Origin: Helcococcus sueciensis DSM 17243
GTDB taxonomy: Bacteria > Bacillota > Clostridia > Tissierellales > Peptoniphilaceae
Reading direction: 5' to 3'
NCBI RefSeq assembly: GCF_000423145.1
Contig: NZ_AUHK01000006.1
Location: 16,128 to 80,127 of the forward strand
DNA length: 64,000 nucleotides
In this document: piece by piece, positions 8,939-17,590 of the stretch
Layout: each line of letters starts with the position of its first letter
How positions within the stretch are numbered: the stretch's first letter is position 1
Notes under the pieces: generated by a model
The model's input: the letters and a program-made list of their open reading frames with translations, nothing else
What the model was told of the DNA's origin: nothing
Databases searched by the model: none
Program-made: the position numbers and the translations under genes

Positions 8939-9472
8939 ATGAGAATTGAATATGTTGGAAAAAATATAACATTAAGAGATAATTTCAAAGAAGAAGTTGA
9001 AAAGAAATTATCAAGACTGGATCGATACTTCGACGAAGATGTTGAAGCGAGAGCAACTTTCTCATCATATGGAAATTTTAAAACAGTAGAAGTAACTATT
9101 TGGCTTAAGAAAGGAACTATATTAAGAGCAGAAGAAACTACAGATGATATGTTATCTTCAGTTGATAGGGTTATAGATTCACTTGATAGACAAATAAGAA
9201 AATATAAGACAAAATTGCAAACTAGAAAAAATGGGGAATCAATAAGATTTGAAGAAGTTCCTCAAGATGAAACTACCATCGAAGAAGGCACTAAAGAAAA
9301 AGTAGTTAAATATAAAAAAATTGGTTTGAAACCAATGTTTATAGAAGATGCAATTATGCAGATGAATCTATTAAACCATGATTTCTTTGTATATGAAGAT
9401 GCTGAAACTTCTAAAATATCAGTTGTATACAAGAGAAAAGATGGAGATTTTGGTGTAATAGAACAAGAATAA
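8939..9472 (+). CDS. hpf: Ribosome hibernation promoting factor, long form
   Basis: A 177-residue protein with the N-terminal RaiA/YfiA fold (about 1-97, starting MRIEYVGKNITLRDNF) and a C-terminal dimer domain (about 115-175, including FIEDAIMQMNLLNHDFFVY). The long form joins two 70S ribosomes into inactive 100S dimers during slow growth. The linker contains acidic residues as usual. A GGGAGG site lies before the ATG. It has its own promoter and terminator and precedes secA, an order common in Firmicutes. Confidence 0.95.
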   Translation: MRIEYVGKNITLRDNFKEEVEKKLSRLDRYFDEDVEARATFSSYGNFKTVEVTIWLKKGTILRAEETTDDMLSSVDRVIDSLDRQIRKYKTKLQTRKNGESIRFEEVPQDETTIEEGTKEKVVKYKKIGLKPMFIEDAIMQMNLLNHDFFVYEDAETSKISVVYKRKDGDFGVIEQE

Positions 9473-9504
9473 AATTAATTAATGTTAAATAAATAGATTG
9501 AGAA

Positions 9505-9552
9505 AGGCATCAAAAATTGAGGATTAAATCAATTTTTTGATGCCTCTTTATA
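9505..9552 (+). terminator. Rho-independent terminator after hpf
   Basis: A 16-17 bp stem (9505-9520 with 9529-9545, one bulged base) is followed by a short T-rich tract. The remaining gap to secA holds the promoter described next. Confidence 0.75.
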
Positions 9553-9632
9553 ATTAAAAATAATATATTTAAATCTATGAATATATGAACTAAAATTAAA
9601 TGTGTCAAAATGTTTAATTATAGATATATATG

Positions 9633-9641
9633 TGGTAAAAT
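9633..9641 (+). promoter_or_regulatory. Extended -10 of the secA promoter
   Basis: TGG-TAAAAT forms an extended -10 about 44 bases before the secA start. The -35 is weak (TTTAAT at 9613-9618, 17-base spacing). Confidence 0.4.
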
Positions 9642-9684
9642 GGTGATGTATGCAAAGAAATCGAAAAGATAGGAGTTAAGAGAT

Positions 9685-12411
9685 ATGGGCATATTTTCAG
9701 GATTATTTAAATCCTTTAGTGAAAAAGAAATAAAAAAATTACAGCCGATAGTTGATCAAATTTTAGACCTAGAGGAAGAGTATTCAAAACTTAGTGATAA
9801 AGAATTACAAAATAAAACTAAAGAGTTTAAAGAAAGATTAAAAAATGGAGAAACAGTTGATGATTTATTAGTTGAAGCTTTTGCTACAGTTAGAGAAGCT
9901 TCAAGTAGAGTTTTAGGAATGAAACATTATCCAGTTCAATTAGTAGGGGGGATTATACTTCATCAAGGAAGAATTTCAGAAATGAAAACAGGTGAAGGTA
10001 AGACGCTTGTAGCAACTCTCCCAGCTTATTTAAACGCATTATCAGGAAAGGGTGTTCATGTAGTTACAGTAAATGATTATTTAGCACAAAGAGATAAGGA
10101 CTGGATGGGTAAATTATATAAATTCTTAGGACTTTCTGTAGGATGTGTAGTTTATGGATTAACACCGAGAGAAAGACAGGAAGCCTATAATTCAGATATT
10201 ACTTATGGTACAAATAATCAATTTGGATTTGACTACTTAAGAGATAATATGGAAATTTATAAAGAAGATACGGTTCAAAGAGATCTTCATTTTGCTATAG
10301 TCGACGAAGTGGACTCAATTTTGATTGATGAGGCACGTACTCCTCTTATTATTTCTGGTAAAGGTGATGAATCTACTGACTTATACTACAAAGCTGATAC
10401 TTTTGTAAAAGGACTTACTGGTAGAATATTAGATCCGGAAGAAACTGAAAAGAATAAGCTTGATAATTTATTAGAAGAAAGAAAATTAGAAACTGTTGAT
10501 TTTGTAGTAGATGAAAAGAGAAAGTCAGCAACATTGACTGAAGTAGGTACTGAAAAAGCTGAAAAATTCTTTAATCTTGAAAATTTATCAGATCCTTCAA
10601 ATATGGAACTTATTCATCATATTAATCAAGCTTTAAAAGCTAGAAATACTATGCATCTTGATGTTGACTATGTAGTTAAAGATGGAGAAATTCTAATAGT
10701 TGATGAATTTACAGGTCGTATTATGCAAGGAAGAAGATATTCTGATGGTCTTCATCAAGCTTTAGAAGCAAAAGAAGGTGTATCTGTTAAAAGTGAACAA
10801 AAAACACTTGCAACTATTACTTTCCAAAATTACTTTAGAATGTATGACAAATTATCCGGTATGACTGGTACAGCGATGACTGAAAAAGATGAATTTGCTG
10901 AAATATACAATGTAGATGTAATTGAAGCACCTACAAATAAACCTGTAATTAGAATTGATGAACATGATAGAGTTTTTGTAAATCAAGAAGCGAAATATAG
11001 AGCTATAGTTGAAGAGATAGAAGAGGTTCATGCGACTGGACAACCGGTACTTGTAGGTACTGTTTCAATAGATAAATCTGAATATCTTTCAAGCTTATTA
11101 AAGAAAAAGAGAATTAAACATGAAGTACTTAATGCTAAACAACACCAAAGAGAAGCTGAAATAGTTGCTCAAGCTGGGGAGTTTGGTAAGATTACTATTG
11201 CTACAAATATGGCAGGGAGAGGGACCGACATTGTTTTAGGTGGTAATCCTGAATATATGGCAAAAACACAAATGAAAAAAGAAGGATTTGAGGATTATCT
11301 AATCGAAGAAGCTGATGGTTTTGCAGAAACTGATGATGAAGAAATAATAAAAGCTAGAGAAACTTTCCAAAGACTTAAATCAGAATTTAAGAAAGAAACT
11401 GATGAAAATGCTAGAAAAGTTATTGAAGCTGGCGGACTTATGATTATAGGTACTGAAAGACACGAGTCTAGACGTATTGATAATCAGTTAAGAGGTAGAG
11501 CTGGTCGTCAAGGTGACCCAGGTAAATCAAGATTTTATGTTTCTTTAGAAGATGATTTAATGAGATTATTTGGTGGTCAAGCTTTAAATAGATTCCAATC
11601 ATTTTCTGAAGATGAAGCGATTGAATCAGGTATGCTTTCAAAAGTTATTCAAAGAGCACAAACTAGAGTAGAATCAGATCATTTTGCAATGAGAAAAAGA
11701 GTTTTAGAATATGATAATGTAATGAACAAGCAAAGAGAAGTAATCTATGGTGAAAGAAATTCCGTTCTAAATGGTGAAGACATGAAGCAAAACATAATGA
11801 CCATGATAGAAATTTTAATTGATGAAACTGTAGATCAATTTGCAAGTCCACATCTACCAAAAGAATCATGGGAGATTGGTGCATTACAAAACTACTTAGC
11901 TAGTATTTGTATCCCTATTGAATCTTGGGAAAATGTAGAAATTACAACACAAGAGAATTTGAAAAATGATCTTACAGATATTGCGAAAAACATATATGAT
12001 GAAAGAGAAGAAGCGATAGGGTCTGAACAAATGAGAGAGCTTGAAAGAATAATTATGCTTCGTGTTGTAGATTCAAAATGGGTTGATCACATTGATGCAA
12101 TGGACCAATTGAAACAAAATATTGGAGCTAGAGCGATAGGTAATGAAGATCCAGTTAGAGCATATACTAATGATGGTTATGAAATGTTCATGGAAATGAA
12201 TCATTCAATTCGTGAAGACACTGTTAGAAACATGTTCCATGTAGTTCCTAAGACTGACATTCAAAGAGAGAAAGTTGCTAAAGTTGAAGAGGCAAAACTT
12301 GAAGGTGGTCAAGAGACTCCAACTCAAAGAAAGGTTGATAAAAAAGTAGGAAGAAACGATTTATGTCCATGTGGTTCAGGTAAGAAATACAAGAATTGTC
12401 ATGGGAGATAA
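9685..12411 (+). CDS. secA: Preprotein translocase ATPase SecA
   Basis: A 908-residue motor that pushes unfolded secretory proteins through SecYEG. Visible parts are Walker A MKTGEGKT (about 102-109), the DEAD-like [16 protein letters not shown], the preprotein cross-linking region, the second motor domain with [11 protein letters not shown] and RGRAGRQGD, and a C-terminal zinc site ([13 protein letters not shown]). The zinc tail normally binds SecB or phospholipid and is kept here. Length is normal for the full bacterial protein without a big insert. It has its own promoter and terminator. Its substrates would include the lipoprotein and wall proteins encoded in this window. Confidence 0.97.
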   Translation: MGIFSGLFKSFSEKEIKKLQPIVDQILDLEEEYSKLSDKELQNKTKEFKERLKNGETVDDLLVEAFATVREASSRVLGMKHYPVQLVGGIILHQGRISEMKTGEGKTLVATLPAYLNALSGKGVHVVTVNDYLAQRDKDWMGKLYKFLGLSVGCVVYGLTPRERQEAYNSDITYGTNNQFGFDYLRDNMEIYKEDTVQRDLHFAIVDEVDSILIDEARTPLIISGKGDESTDLYYKADTFVKGLTGRILDPEETEKNKLDNLLEERKLETVDFVVDEKRKSATLTEVGTEKAEKFFNLENLSDPSNMELIHHINQALKARNTMHLDVDYVVKDGEILIVDEFTGRIMQGRRYSDGLHQALEAKEGVSVKSEQKTLATITFQNYFRMYDKLSGMTGTAMTEKDEFAEIYNVDVIEAPTNKPVIRIDEHDRVFVNQEAKYRAIVEEIEEVHATGQPVLVGTVSIDKSEYLSSLLKKKRIKHEVLNAKQHQREAEIVAQAGEFGKITIATNMAGRGTDIVLGGNPEYMAKTQMKKEGFEDYLIEEADGFAETDDEEIIKARETFQRLKSEFKKETDENARKVIEAGGLMIIGTERHESRRIDNQLRGRAGRQGDPGKSRFYVSLEDDLMRLFGGQALNRFQSFSEDEAIESGMLSKVIQRAQTRVESDHFAMRKRVLEYDNVMNKQREVIYGERNSVLNGEDMKQNIMTMIEILIDETVDQFASPHLPKESWEIGALQNYLASICIPIESWENVEITTQENLKNDLTDIAKNIYDEREEAIGSEQMRELERIIMLRVVDSKWVDHIDAMDQLKQNIGARAIGNEDPVRAYTNDGYEMFMEMNHSIREDTVRNMFHVVPKTDIQREKVAKVEEAKLEGGQETPTQRKVDKKVGRNDLCPCGSGKKYKNCHGR

Positions 12412-12492
12412 TAGCAGAATTATTTAAAAAATACATTTAATTATGAAAAACATTTAAATAAATGATATAAAAATATTATTTATTATATAAAT

Positions 12493-12536
12493 AAAACACA
12501 GAAATTAATCATCAATTGATTTCTGTGTTTTTTTGT
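12493..12536 (+). terminator. Rho-independent terminator after secA
   Basis: A 17-bp stem (12493-12509 with 12515-12531, one wobble pair) is followed by T residues. Confidence 0.8.
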
Positions 12537-12570
12537 GATGAAACTCCCTGAAAGACACAAGTTAAGAGAA

Positions 12571-12593
12571 TTAATAAAATTTAGTTTTATTAA
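12571..12593. repeat. Short perfect inverted repeat before the PTS gene
   Basis: Arms TTAATAAAA (12571-12579) and TTTTATTAA (12585-12593) flank 5 bases, about 70 bases before the PTS promoter. It could be an operator or upstream AT-rich element. The rest of the 395-base gap (12412-12806) holds the secA terminator, the PTS promoter and a leader of about 110 bases; I see no gene in it. Confidence 0.4.
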
Positions 12594-12663
12594 AAATGAA
12601 TGTAAAACATTAGAAACTACTTAGAAAATATCTATAATTTACTCAAAAGATATAAATTATATA

Positions 12664-12690
12664 TTGACATTTAAGATAAGCTGGTATAAT
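12664..12690 (+). promoter_or_regulatory. Promoter of the PTS gene
   Basis: A consensus TTGACA (12664-12669) and TATAAT (12685-12690) are spaced by 15 bases, with a TGG extension before the -10. An untranslated leader of about 110 bases follows, longer than others here. I could not find a clear antiterminator hairpin in it. Confidence 0.65.
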
Positions 12691-12806
12691 CTAAAGGTAA
12701 TGTAGTCGTTTTCATAATTGCTTTTTTATTTTTTTTATTTGGCAATGTGGAACTTCTCAGAGGCTATATATAGGATATAGCTAAAAAAATATATAGGAGG
12801 GAACTA

Positions 12807-14285
12807 ATGAAAAGTTCATTACAAAGATTAGGTAGAGCTCTTATGCAACCAGTTGCGGTTATGCCTTTAGCAGCTCTTTTACTAGGTCTTGGTTACTTTA
12901 TAGACCCAACAGATTGGGGTGCTAACAGTGTTGTTGCAGCATTCTTAATAAAAGCTGGTGGGGCTGTTTTAGATAATTTAGGTATTATTTTCGCAGTAGG
13001 GGTAGCTTTTGGTATGTCAAAAGACTCTCATGGTGCTGCCGCTTTATCAGGTTTAGTAGCATTCTTAACAATGATTACATTGTTAAGCCCTGGTGCTGTA
13101 TCTCAAATGAGAAACTTTGATCCAGAATGGGCAGAAGCAGGTAATGTTGATAACTTTATTTATCAAGGTTTTACAAAAATTAATAATGGGAATGCATTTA
13201 TAGGTATTTTATCTGGTATTTTAGGAGCTACTGCTTACAATAAATTCCATGGTGTAAAATTACCAGATGCACTTGCATTCTTCAGTGGTAGAAGATTAAC
13301 ACCTATTATGTCATCATTTATGGCTATGGTAGCATCATTAATCTTAATGTTCATCTGGCCAGCAGTTTACCAAGGATTAGTATCATTTGGTCAAACATTA
13401 ACAGGTATGGGACCAGTAGGAGCAGGTATTTACGGATTCTTCAATAGATTATTAATACCAACAGGACTTCACCATGCATTAAACCAAGTATTCTGGTTTG
13501 ACTTAGTAGGTATCAATGACATTAACAACTTCTTGAAAAATGCTCAAGACACAATAACAGCTACATATCACCCAGGTATGTATCAAGCTGGATTCTTCCC
13601 AGTTATGATGTTTGGTTTACCAGCAGCTGCTATAGCAATGTTCTCAGTAGCTAAACCTGAAAGAAAGAGCTATGCTAAATCTGTATTTATCGCAGCTGCA
13701 TTAGCATCATTCTTAACAGGGGTTACAGAACCAATTGAATTTGCATTTATGTTTATTGCACCACAATTATACTTAGTACACGCAGTGTTAACAGGTATTT
13801 CAGTATTCTTAGCAGCTCAATTAGGATGGTATGCAGGATTTGGATTCTCAGCAGGATTTGTTGACATGTTCTTAAGTGCACGAAACCCAATGGCTGAAAA
13901 CTGGTATATGCTAATAGTATTAGGTTTAGTATATGCAGTAGTTTACTTCTTAGTATTTAGATTTGGTGTTGTTAAACTAAACTTAAAGACTCCAGGTAGA
14001 GAAGATGTAGTAGCAGGTGAAAATGTAGAATTATCAGCTGACACTAACTTCACAGCTATGGCTAAGAAAATCTTAGAAGGTCTTGGTGGAAAAGATAATG
14101 TTACAGGATCAACATACTGTACAACAAGACTTAGATTAACAGTTAAAGATGATAACTTAGTTAAAGAAGAAGTTATTAGACAAGCTCAAATAGCTGGTAT
14201 AGTAAGACCAGGTAAAGGAAATGTTCAAGTTGTAGTTGGACCACAAGTACAATTCGTACATGATGAGTTTGAAAAATTACTATAG
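12807..14285 (+). CDS. PTS EIICB, N-acetylglucosamine/glucose type
   Basis: A 492-residue sugar permease. The EIIC domain (about 1-390) starts with LGRALMQPVAVMPLAALL and keeps the family motifs NRLLIPTGLHHALN and FLTGVTEPIEFAFMF; NLKTPGRE then marks the linker. The EIIB domain (about 410-490) has the phosphocysteine Cys438 in YCTTRLRLTV. The sequence resembles NagE more than PtsG in the HHALN and KTPGRE regions, so GlcNAc is my first choice of substrate. There is no EIIA domain, so a separate EIIA must donate the phosphate. The ribosome site AGGAGG is strong, and codon choice looks like a highly expressed gene. Confidence 0.85.
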   Translation: MKSSLQRLGRALMQPVAVMPLAALLLGLGYFIDPTDWGANSVVAAFLIKAGGAVLDNLGIIFAVGVAFGMSKDSHGAAALSGLVAFLTMITLLSPGAVSQMRNFDPEWAEAGNVDNFIYQGFTKINNGNAFIGILSGILGATAYNKFHGVKLPDALAFFSGRRLTPIMSSFMAMVASLILMFIWPAVYQGLVSFGQTLTGMGPVGAGIYGFFNRLLIPTGLHHALNQVFWFDLVGINDINNFLKNAQDTITATYHPGMYQAGFFPVMMFGLPAAAIAMFSVAKPERKSYAKSVFIAAALASFLTGVTEPIEFAFMFIAPQLYLVHAVLTGISVFLAAQLGWYAGFGFSAGFVDMFLSARNPMAENWYMLIVLGLVYAVVYFLVFRFGVVKLNLKTPGREDVVAGENVELSADTNFTAMAKKILEGLGGKDNVTGSTYCTTRLRLTVKDDNLVKEEVIRQAQIAGIVRPGKGNVQVVVGPQVQFVHDEFEKLL

Positions 14286-14290
14286 AAAAT

Positions 14291-14320
14291 AAAAAAGAGC
14301 GGAAACGCTCTTTTTTTATT
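14291..14320 (+). terminator. Terminator after the PTS gene (first hairpin)
   Basis: A stem AAAAAAGAGCG with CGCTCTTTTTT around a GAAA tetraloop, followed by T residues. Confidence 0.88.
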
Positions 14321-14322
14321 TC

Positions 14323-14359
14323 ACTTCAAAATCCTAAATATGGATTTTGAAGTTTTTTT
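14323..14359 (+). terminator. Second terminator hairpin after the PTS gene
   Basis: A perfect 12-bp stem (14323-14334 with 14342-14353) is followed by seven T residues. Two terminators in a row suggest a need to block strong readthrough from the PTS promoter. Confidence 0.8.
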
Positions 14360-14390
14360 ATGCGAATTAATTTGAATATTTGTTTACAAA

Positions 14391-14419
14391 TTGTACAAAT
14401 AATAGCATTGTGCTAATAT
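14391..14419 (+). promoter_or_regulatory. Promoter of the DUF7916 gene
   Basis: TTGTAC (14391-14396), 17 bases, then an extended -10 TGC-TAATAT (-10 hexamer 14414-14419), 37 bases before the start codon. Confidence 0.65.
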
Positions 14420-14456
14420 ATAAATGTAAATTAATATAAACAATAAAGGAGAACAT

Positions 14457-15359
14457 ATGGCTAAAAGATTAGTAAGTGCAAATGCATCTGATATTATAAA
14501 GATGAATGCAGAAGAGTTGAAAAATAGTATTAAAGCTAGTGAGGGAAGAGTAGTTCTGACAGAAATAGTTGCTACTAGAGAAGCGTATGAGCCTGGAATT
14601 ACTGGAGCAGAGATTGCATGTGCTTTCGGATCGAATATGGTTCTATTGAATGGTGTAGATATTTTTTCACCAGTTATAGAAGGATTGGGTCAATATGATG
14701 ATAACAACTTTGTTGAATTATTAAAGAAATATACTGGAAGACCAATTGGTTTAAATCTTGAGCCAGTGGATACTGAAGCTGATATGCTGGAAGATAGAGT
14801 TGTAATATCAAAAGGTAGACAAGCATCTAAAGAAACTTTTTTAAGAGCGAATGAAGTAGGATTAGATTTTGTTTGTTTAACAGGAAATCCAGGTGTTGGA
14901 GTTTCAAATGAAGCGGTAATTAATGCGGTAAAAATAGGTAAAGAAAACTTTGATGGTTTAATAATTGCTGGGAAAATGCATGGAGCAGGTGTAAATGAAC
15001 CTGTAATTACTGTAGAAATAGCTAAAGAAATTATAGATGCAGGTGCAGATATTATATTGGTTCCATCTATAGGATCTGTTCCAGGATTGAGACCTGAACA
15101 AGTCTATGAAGTTGTAGACTATGCTCATTCAAAAGATATTTTAGTTATGTCAGCAATAGGTACAAGTCAAGAAACAAGTGATTCTGAAACTATTAAAAGA
15201 ATGGCTATAGATAACAAGATTGCGGGAGTAGATATACAACATATTGGAGATGCTGGGTATCATGGTATGTCAATACCTGAAAATATCTATGATTTAAGTG
15301 TTGCAATCAGAGGTAGAAGACATACAATTACTAGTATGTCAAGATCAATTAATAGATAA
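14457..15359 (+). CDS. DUF7916-type predicted TIM-barrel protein
   Basis: A 300-residue soluble protein starting MAKRLVSANASDIIKMN and ending in a conserved HIGDAGYHGM...RGRRHTITSMSRSINR. The alternating strand/helix pattern and glycine-rich loops (IIAGKMHGAGVNEP, IILVPSIGSVPG) look like a TIM barrel of the phosphoenolpyruvate-mutase sort. Database entries of this family are sometimes named haloacid dehalogenase-like, but no HAD DxD motif is present. Relatives often lie beside PTS sugar genes, as here, so a role in amino-sugar or phosphosugar use is likely. The reaction is unknown. It has its own promoter, AAAGGAG ribosome site and terminator. Confidence 0.6.
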   Translation: MAKRLVSANASDIIKMNAEELKNSIKASEGRVVLTEIVATREAYEPGITGAEIACAFGSNMVLLNGVDIFSPVIEGLGQYDDNNFVELLKKYTGRPIGLNLEPVDTEADMLEDRVVISKGRQASKETFLRANEVGLDFVCLTGNPGVGVSNEAVINAVKIGKENFDGLIIAGKMHGAGVNEPVITVEIAKEIIDAGADIILVPSIGSVPGLRPEQVYEVVDYAHSKDILVMSAIGTSQETSDSETIKRMAIDNKIAGVDIQHIGDAGYHGMSIPENIYDLSVAIRGRRHTITSMSRSINR

Positions 15360-15364
15360 AAATA

Positions 15365-15398
15365 GAAAACTACTGAAATTAATTTCAGTAGTTTTTTT
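15365..15398 (+). terminator. Rho-independent terminator after the DUF7916 gene
   Basis: A perfect stem (AAAACTACTGAAAT with ATTTCAGTAGTTTT) around two bases, then T residues. Confidence 0.88.
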
Positions 15399-15464
15399 GA
15401 ATGTATATGAAAATAAATATTAAAGAGTTTTGAATTATAATATAGATTTTAGTTGATTATATAG

Positions 15465-15824
15465 CCAATAGAATCTAAATTTGTTACAATATTAATTGAA
15501 TTTGATTTATATATTTCAAGATTGATTATGTGGTTAATAGGATCTATATTATCGGCTTTTGCTATAGCTATACTTGTATCATTGGATATTGTAAACATGC
15601 CGGCTGAAGGACTTTCAGAAGCTATTTCAATAAAGACTGGAATATCATTTTTTAGAGTGAGATTTTTCTTAGATATATTAGCTGTTGTGTTGAGTTTACT
15701 AGTTACATTTGTATTTAAAGGACCATTGAATGTTAGAGAAGCCACAATCTTCGGTGTTTTTGTATTTAACTTTTTCTTAAAATTATTTGTGCAAATTTTA
15801 GAACCTAAATTGAAAAATATATGA
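15465..15824 (+). pseudogene. Truncated DUF6198 (YczE-like) membrane protein remnant
   Basis: Only the C-terminal half of a family of about 200 residues is present. It has helices in LIGSILSAFAIAILVSL, the MPAEGLSEAIS motif, FLDILAVVLSLLVTF, then LNVREATIFG and a FFLKLF end. Family-like sequence (ISRLIMWLIG) continues upstream of the first possible start codon (TTG 15522) to an in-frame stop at 15462-15464. No ribosome site is visible, and the N-terminal half is missing or frameshifted. A related gene ends at position 203. I read this as a decayed copy; a short expressed protein from TTG 15522 is less likely. Confidence 0.6.
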
Positions 15825-15829
15825 AATAT

Positions 15830-15866
15830 AAAAAATAAGTTAGAAAAGAGCTAACTTATTTTTTTA
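15830..15866 (+). terminator. Rho-independent terminator after the DUF6198 remnant
   Basis: A stem AAAAATAAGTTAG with CTAACTTATTTTT around about 6 bases, ending in T residues; the remnant kept its terminator. Confidence 0.85.
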
Positions 15867-15897
15867 TTAAATAGGATTAAAAGATGGTGACAATTTA

Positions 15898-15906
15898 TGA
15901 TATAAT
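15898..15906 (+). promoter_or_regulatory. Extended -10 of the laccase-domain gene
   Basis: TGA-TATAAT is a consensus extended -10, about 18 bases before the start codon, so the leader is short. The -35 is weak (TTAAAA near 15877). Confidence 0.55.
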
Positions 15907-15923
15907 CTTAAGTTGAGGTAATG

Positions 15924-16712
15924 ATGAGAATTTTAGAATATGAAAAAAATAAAATATTTGTAGATGAAAATCAAAGATTATTGAAATTTAAGAATTTTGG
16001 TGATGAAAAAATTGTAAATTTATTTACTTTAAGACCATATAATTTTAATAAAAGATTGATAAGTCTTGATAAAGTTGACGAACAATATAAAAAATTAAGA
16101 GGAATTATAGGCTTTGATATTAGATTTAAGAATCCTATACAAACTCATACAAATATTGTAAAGATTTTAGATGAAGAAAATTTTAATGATGATTTTATGG
16201 ATGTGGATGGTCTAATTACCAAATTAAAAGGAGTTGGATTAGTTACAAGCTCAGCGGATTGTCAATCAGTAATCTTTTATGACAAAAAAAATGAAGTAAT
16301 CGCCAATGTTCATAGTGGATGGAAAGGTACATTAAATAAAATTATAAAAAACACAATTGAAATTATGATAAATGAATTCGGTACAAAAACTAGTGATTTA
16401 GAAATAGCTATATTTCCAAGTATATTAAAAGATTCATTTGAAGTAGATGAAGATGTAAAAGATATGTTTTTAGATAATTTTGAAAATATCGATGAATTTA
16501 TAAAAATTGGAGATATCAAAGAAGGTAAGCAAAAATATTTTATAGATACTATTGCAATTAATGTAAAGATACTTAAAGAATTAGGTGTTAAAGAAGAGAA
16601 TATTCATTTATCTGAAATTGATTCACTAAAAAATAAAGATATTATTCATTCACATAGAGGAGATGGATTAAACTCAGGTAGAAACATTGCGATGATTGCA
16701 ATGAAATATTGA
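15924..16712 (+). CDS. pgeF: YfiH/PgeF laccase-domain protein (LACC1 family)
   Basis: A 262-residue protein of the copper/zinc-dependent laccase-domain family. Metal-binding residues are visible in QTHTNIV, SSADCQSV and VHSGWKGT, with an SHRGDG-type end. Members act on purine nucleosides (phosphorylase and deaminase activity) or edit peptidoglycan precursors (PgeF in E. coli rejects L-Ser UDP-MurNAc). ATG 15924 is better placed than ATG 15921 relative to the GAGG site. It heads a likely operon with the DUF368 gene and prfB. The biological role in this organism is open. Confidence 0.88.
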   Translation: MRILEYEKNKIFVDENQRLLKFKNFGDEKIVNLFTLRPYNFNKRLISLDKVDEQYKKLRGIIGFDIRFKNPIQTHTNIVKILDEENFNDDFMDVDGLITKLKGVGLVTSSADCQSVIFYDKKNEVIANVHSGWKGTLNKIIKNTIEIMINEFGTKTSDLEIAIFPSILKDSFEVDEDVKDMFLDNFENIDEFIKIGDIKEGKQKYFIDTIAINVKILKELGVKEENIHLSEIDSLKNKDIIHSHRGDGLNSGRNIAMIAMKY

Positions 16713-16757
16713 TAAATTCAATATAACATAATAAAATAAATTGGAGAGAAATTAATT

Positions 16758-17582
16758 ATGAAATTATTTTTAAAAGGAATAATAATTGGAATAGGTGGAA
16801 TTGCACCAGGTCTTTCAGGTTCAGTATTAATGGTAATATTTGGACTTTATCAAAAAGTTGTAGATACTATAGGAAATATATTTAAAGATTTTAAAAAGAA
16901 TTTAATGTTTCTAATACCTTTATTTGCAGGGATTGGAATAGGTATTGTTCTATTTTCAAAGCTTGTAAATTATTTATTAGCAAATTATGAGTTATATACA
17001 AGATTTGCTTTTTTAGGTTTAATTGTAGGTACTATTCCACTGTTTTGGAGAGAAGTTAGAAAAGAAGGTTGGAACAATAAATATTATGCTTTTACTGCAA
17101 TAGCTTTAGCGTTTGGAATATTTTTATTCTATGGAAATCAAAGAATTTTTGAACCTGTTACAAATCCTACACTTTTACAATCGATGATACTTGGTTTTGC
17201 AGTTGCAGGATCATCAATAGTACCAGGAGTTGATAGTGCGGCGATATTATCTTCAATTGGTTTATATGAAATTTATGTCAAATCAGTAGCAGAGTTAAAT
17301 TTCCAAGTTCTGATACCGGCTGTAATTGGTCTTGGATTAGGAGTTCTAATTATTTCATTTATTATGAGTAGACTTATAGGAAAATTTTATACAGGAACAT
17401 TTTCGGTTATATTGGGGCTATTTTTAGCGATTATACCAACTGTAATTAAAGGACATGTAAACTTCCAAAATACTGGGCAGATAATAGTTTCAATTTTAAT
17501 GTTTGTTATAGGTTTTGCATTTTCCATAATATTTGGAAATTTAGAAAAAATTGCAGGCAAGAAAAATAAAAAAATGATTTAA
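16758..17582 (+). CDS. popT: DUF368 membrane protein, PopT-type undecaprenyl phosphate translocase
   Basis: A 274-residue polytopic protein with two matching halves. Each carries a glycine/proline hairpin, GIGGIAPGLSGSVL near the N-terminus and AGSSIVPGVDSAAIL near residue 150, typical of DUF368. A member in Staphylococcus aureus, PopT, was shown to return undecaprenyl phosphate across the membrane for reuse. That role would serve peptidoglycan (murG, murF) and the surface glycan genes in this window. The ribosome site is TTGGAGAG. The stop codon overlaps the ribosome site of prfB, so the two are probably cotranscribed. Confidence 0.85.
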   Translation: MKLFLKGIIIGIGGIAPGLSGSVLMVIFGLYQKVVDTIGNIFKDFKKNLMFLIPLFAGIGIGIVLFSKLVNYLLANYELYTRFAFLGLIVGTIPLFWREVRKEGWNNKYYAFTAIALAFGIFLFYGNQRIFEPVTNPTLLQSMILGFAVAGSSIVPGVDSAAILSSIGLYEIYVKSVAELNFQVLIPAVIGLGLGVLIISFIMSRLIGKFYTGTFSVILGLFLAIIPTVIKGHVNFQNTGQIIVSILMFVIGFAFSIIFGNLEKIAGKKNKKMI

Positions 17583-17590
17583 GAGGTGAT

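Noticed and set aside
15449..15745. 98-codon minus-strand frame opposite the DUF6198 remnant
   Set aside because: The plus strand carries family motifs; the reverse frame is low in complexity with no ribosome site.
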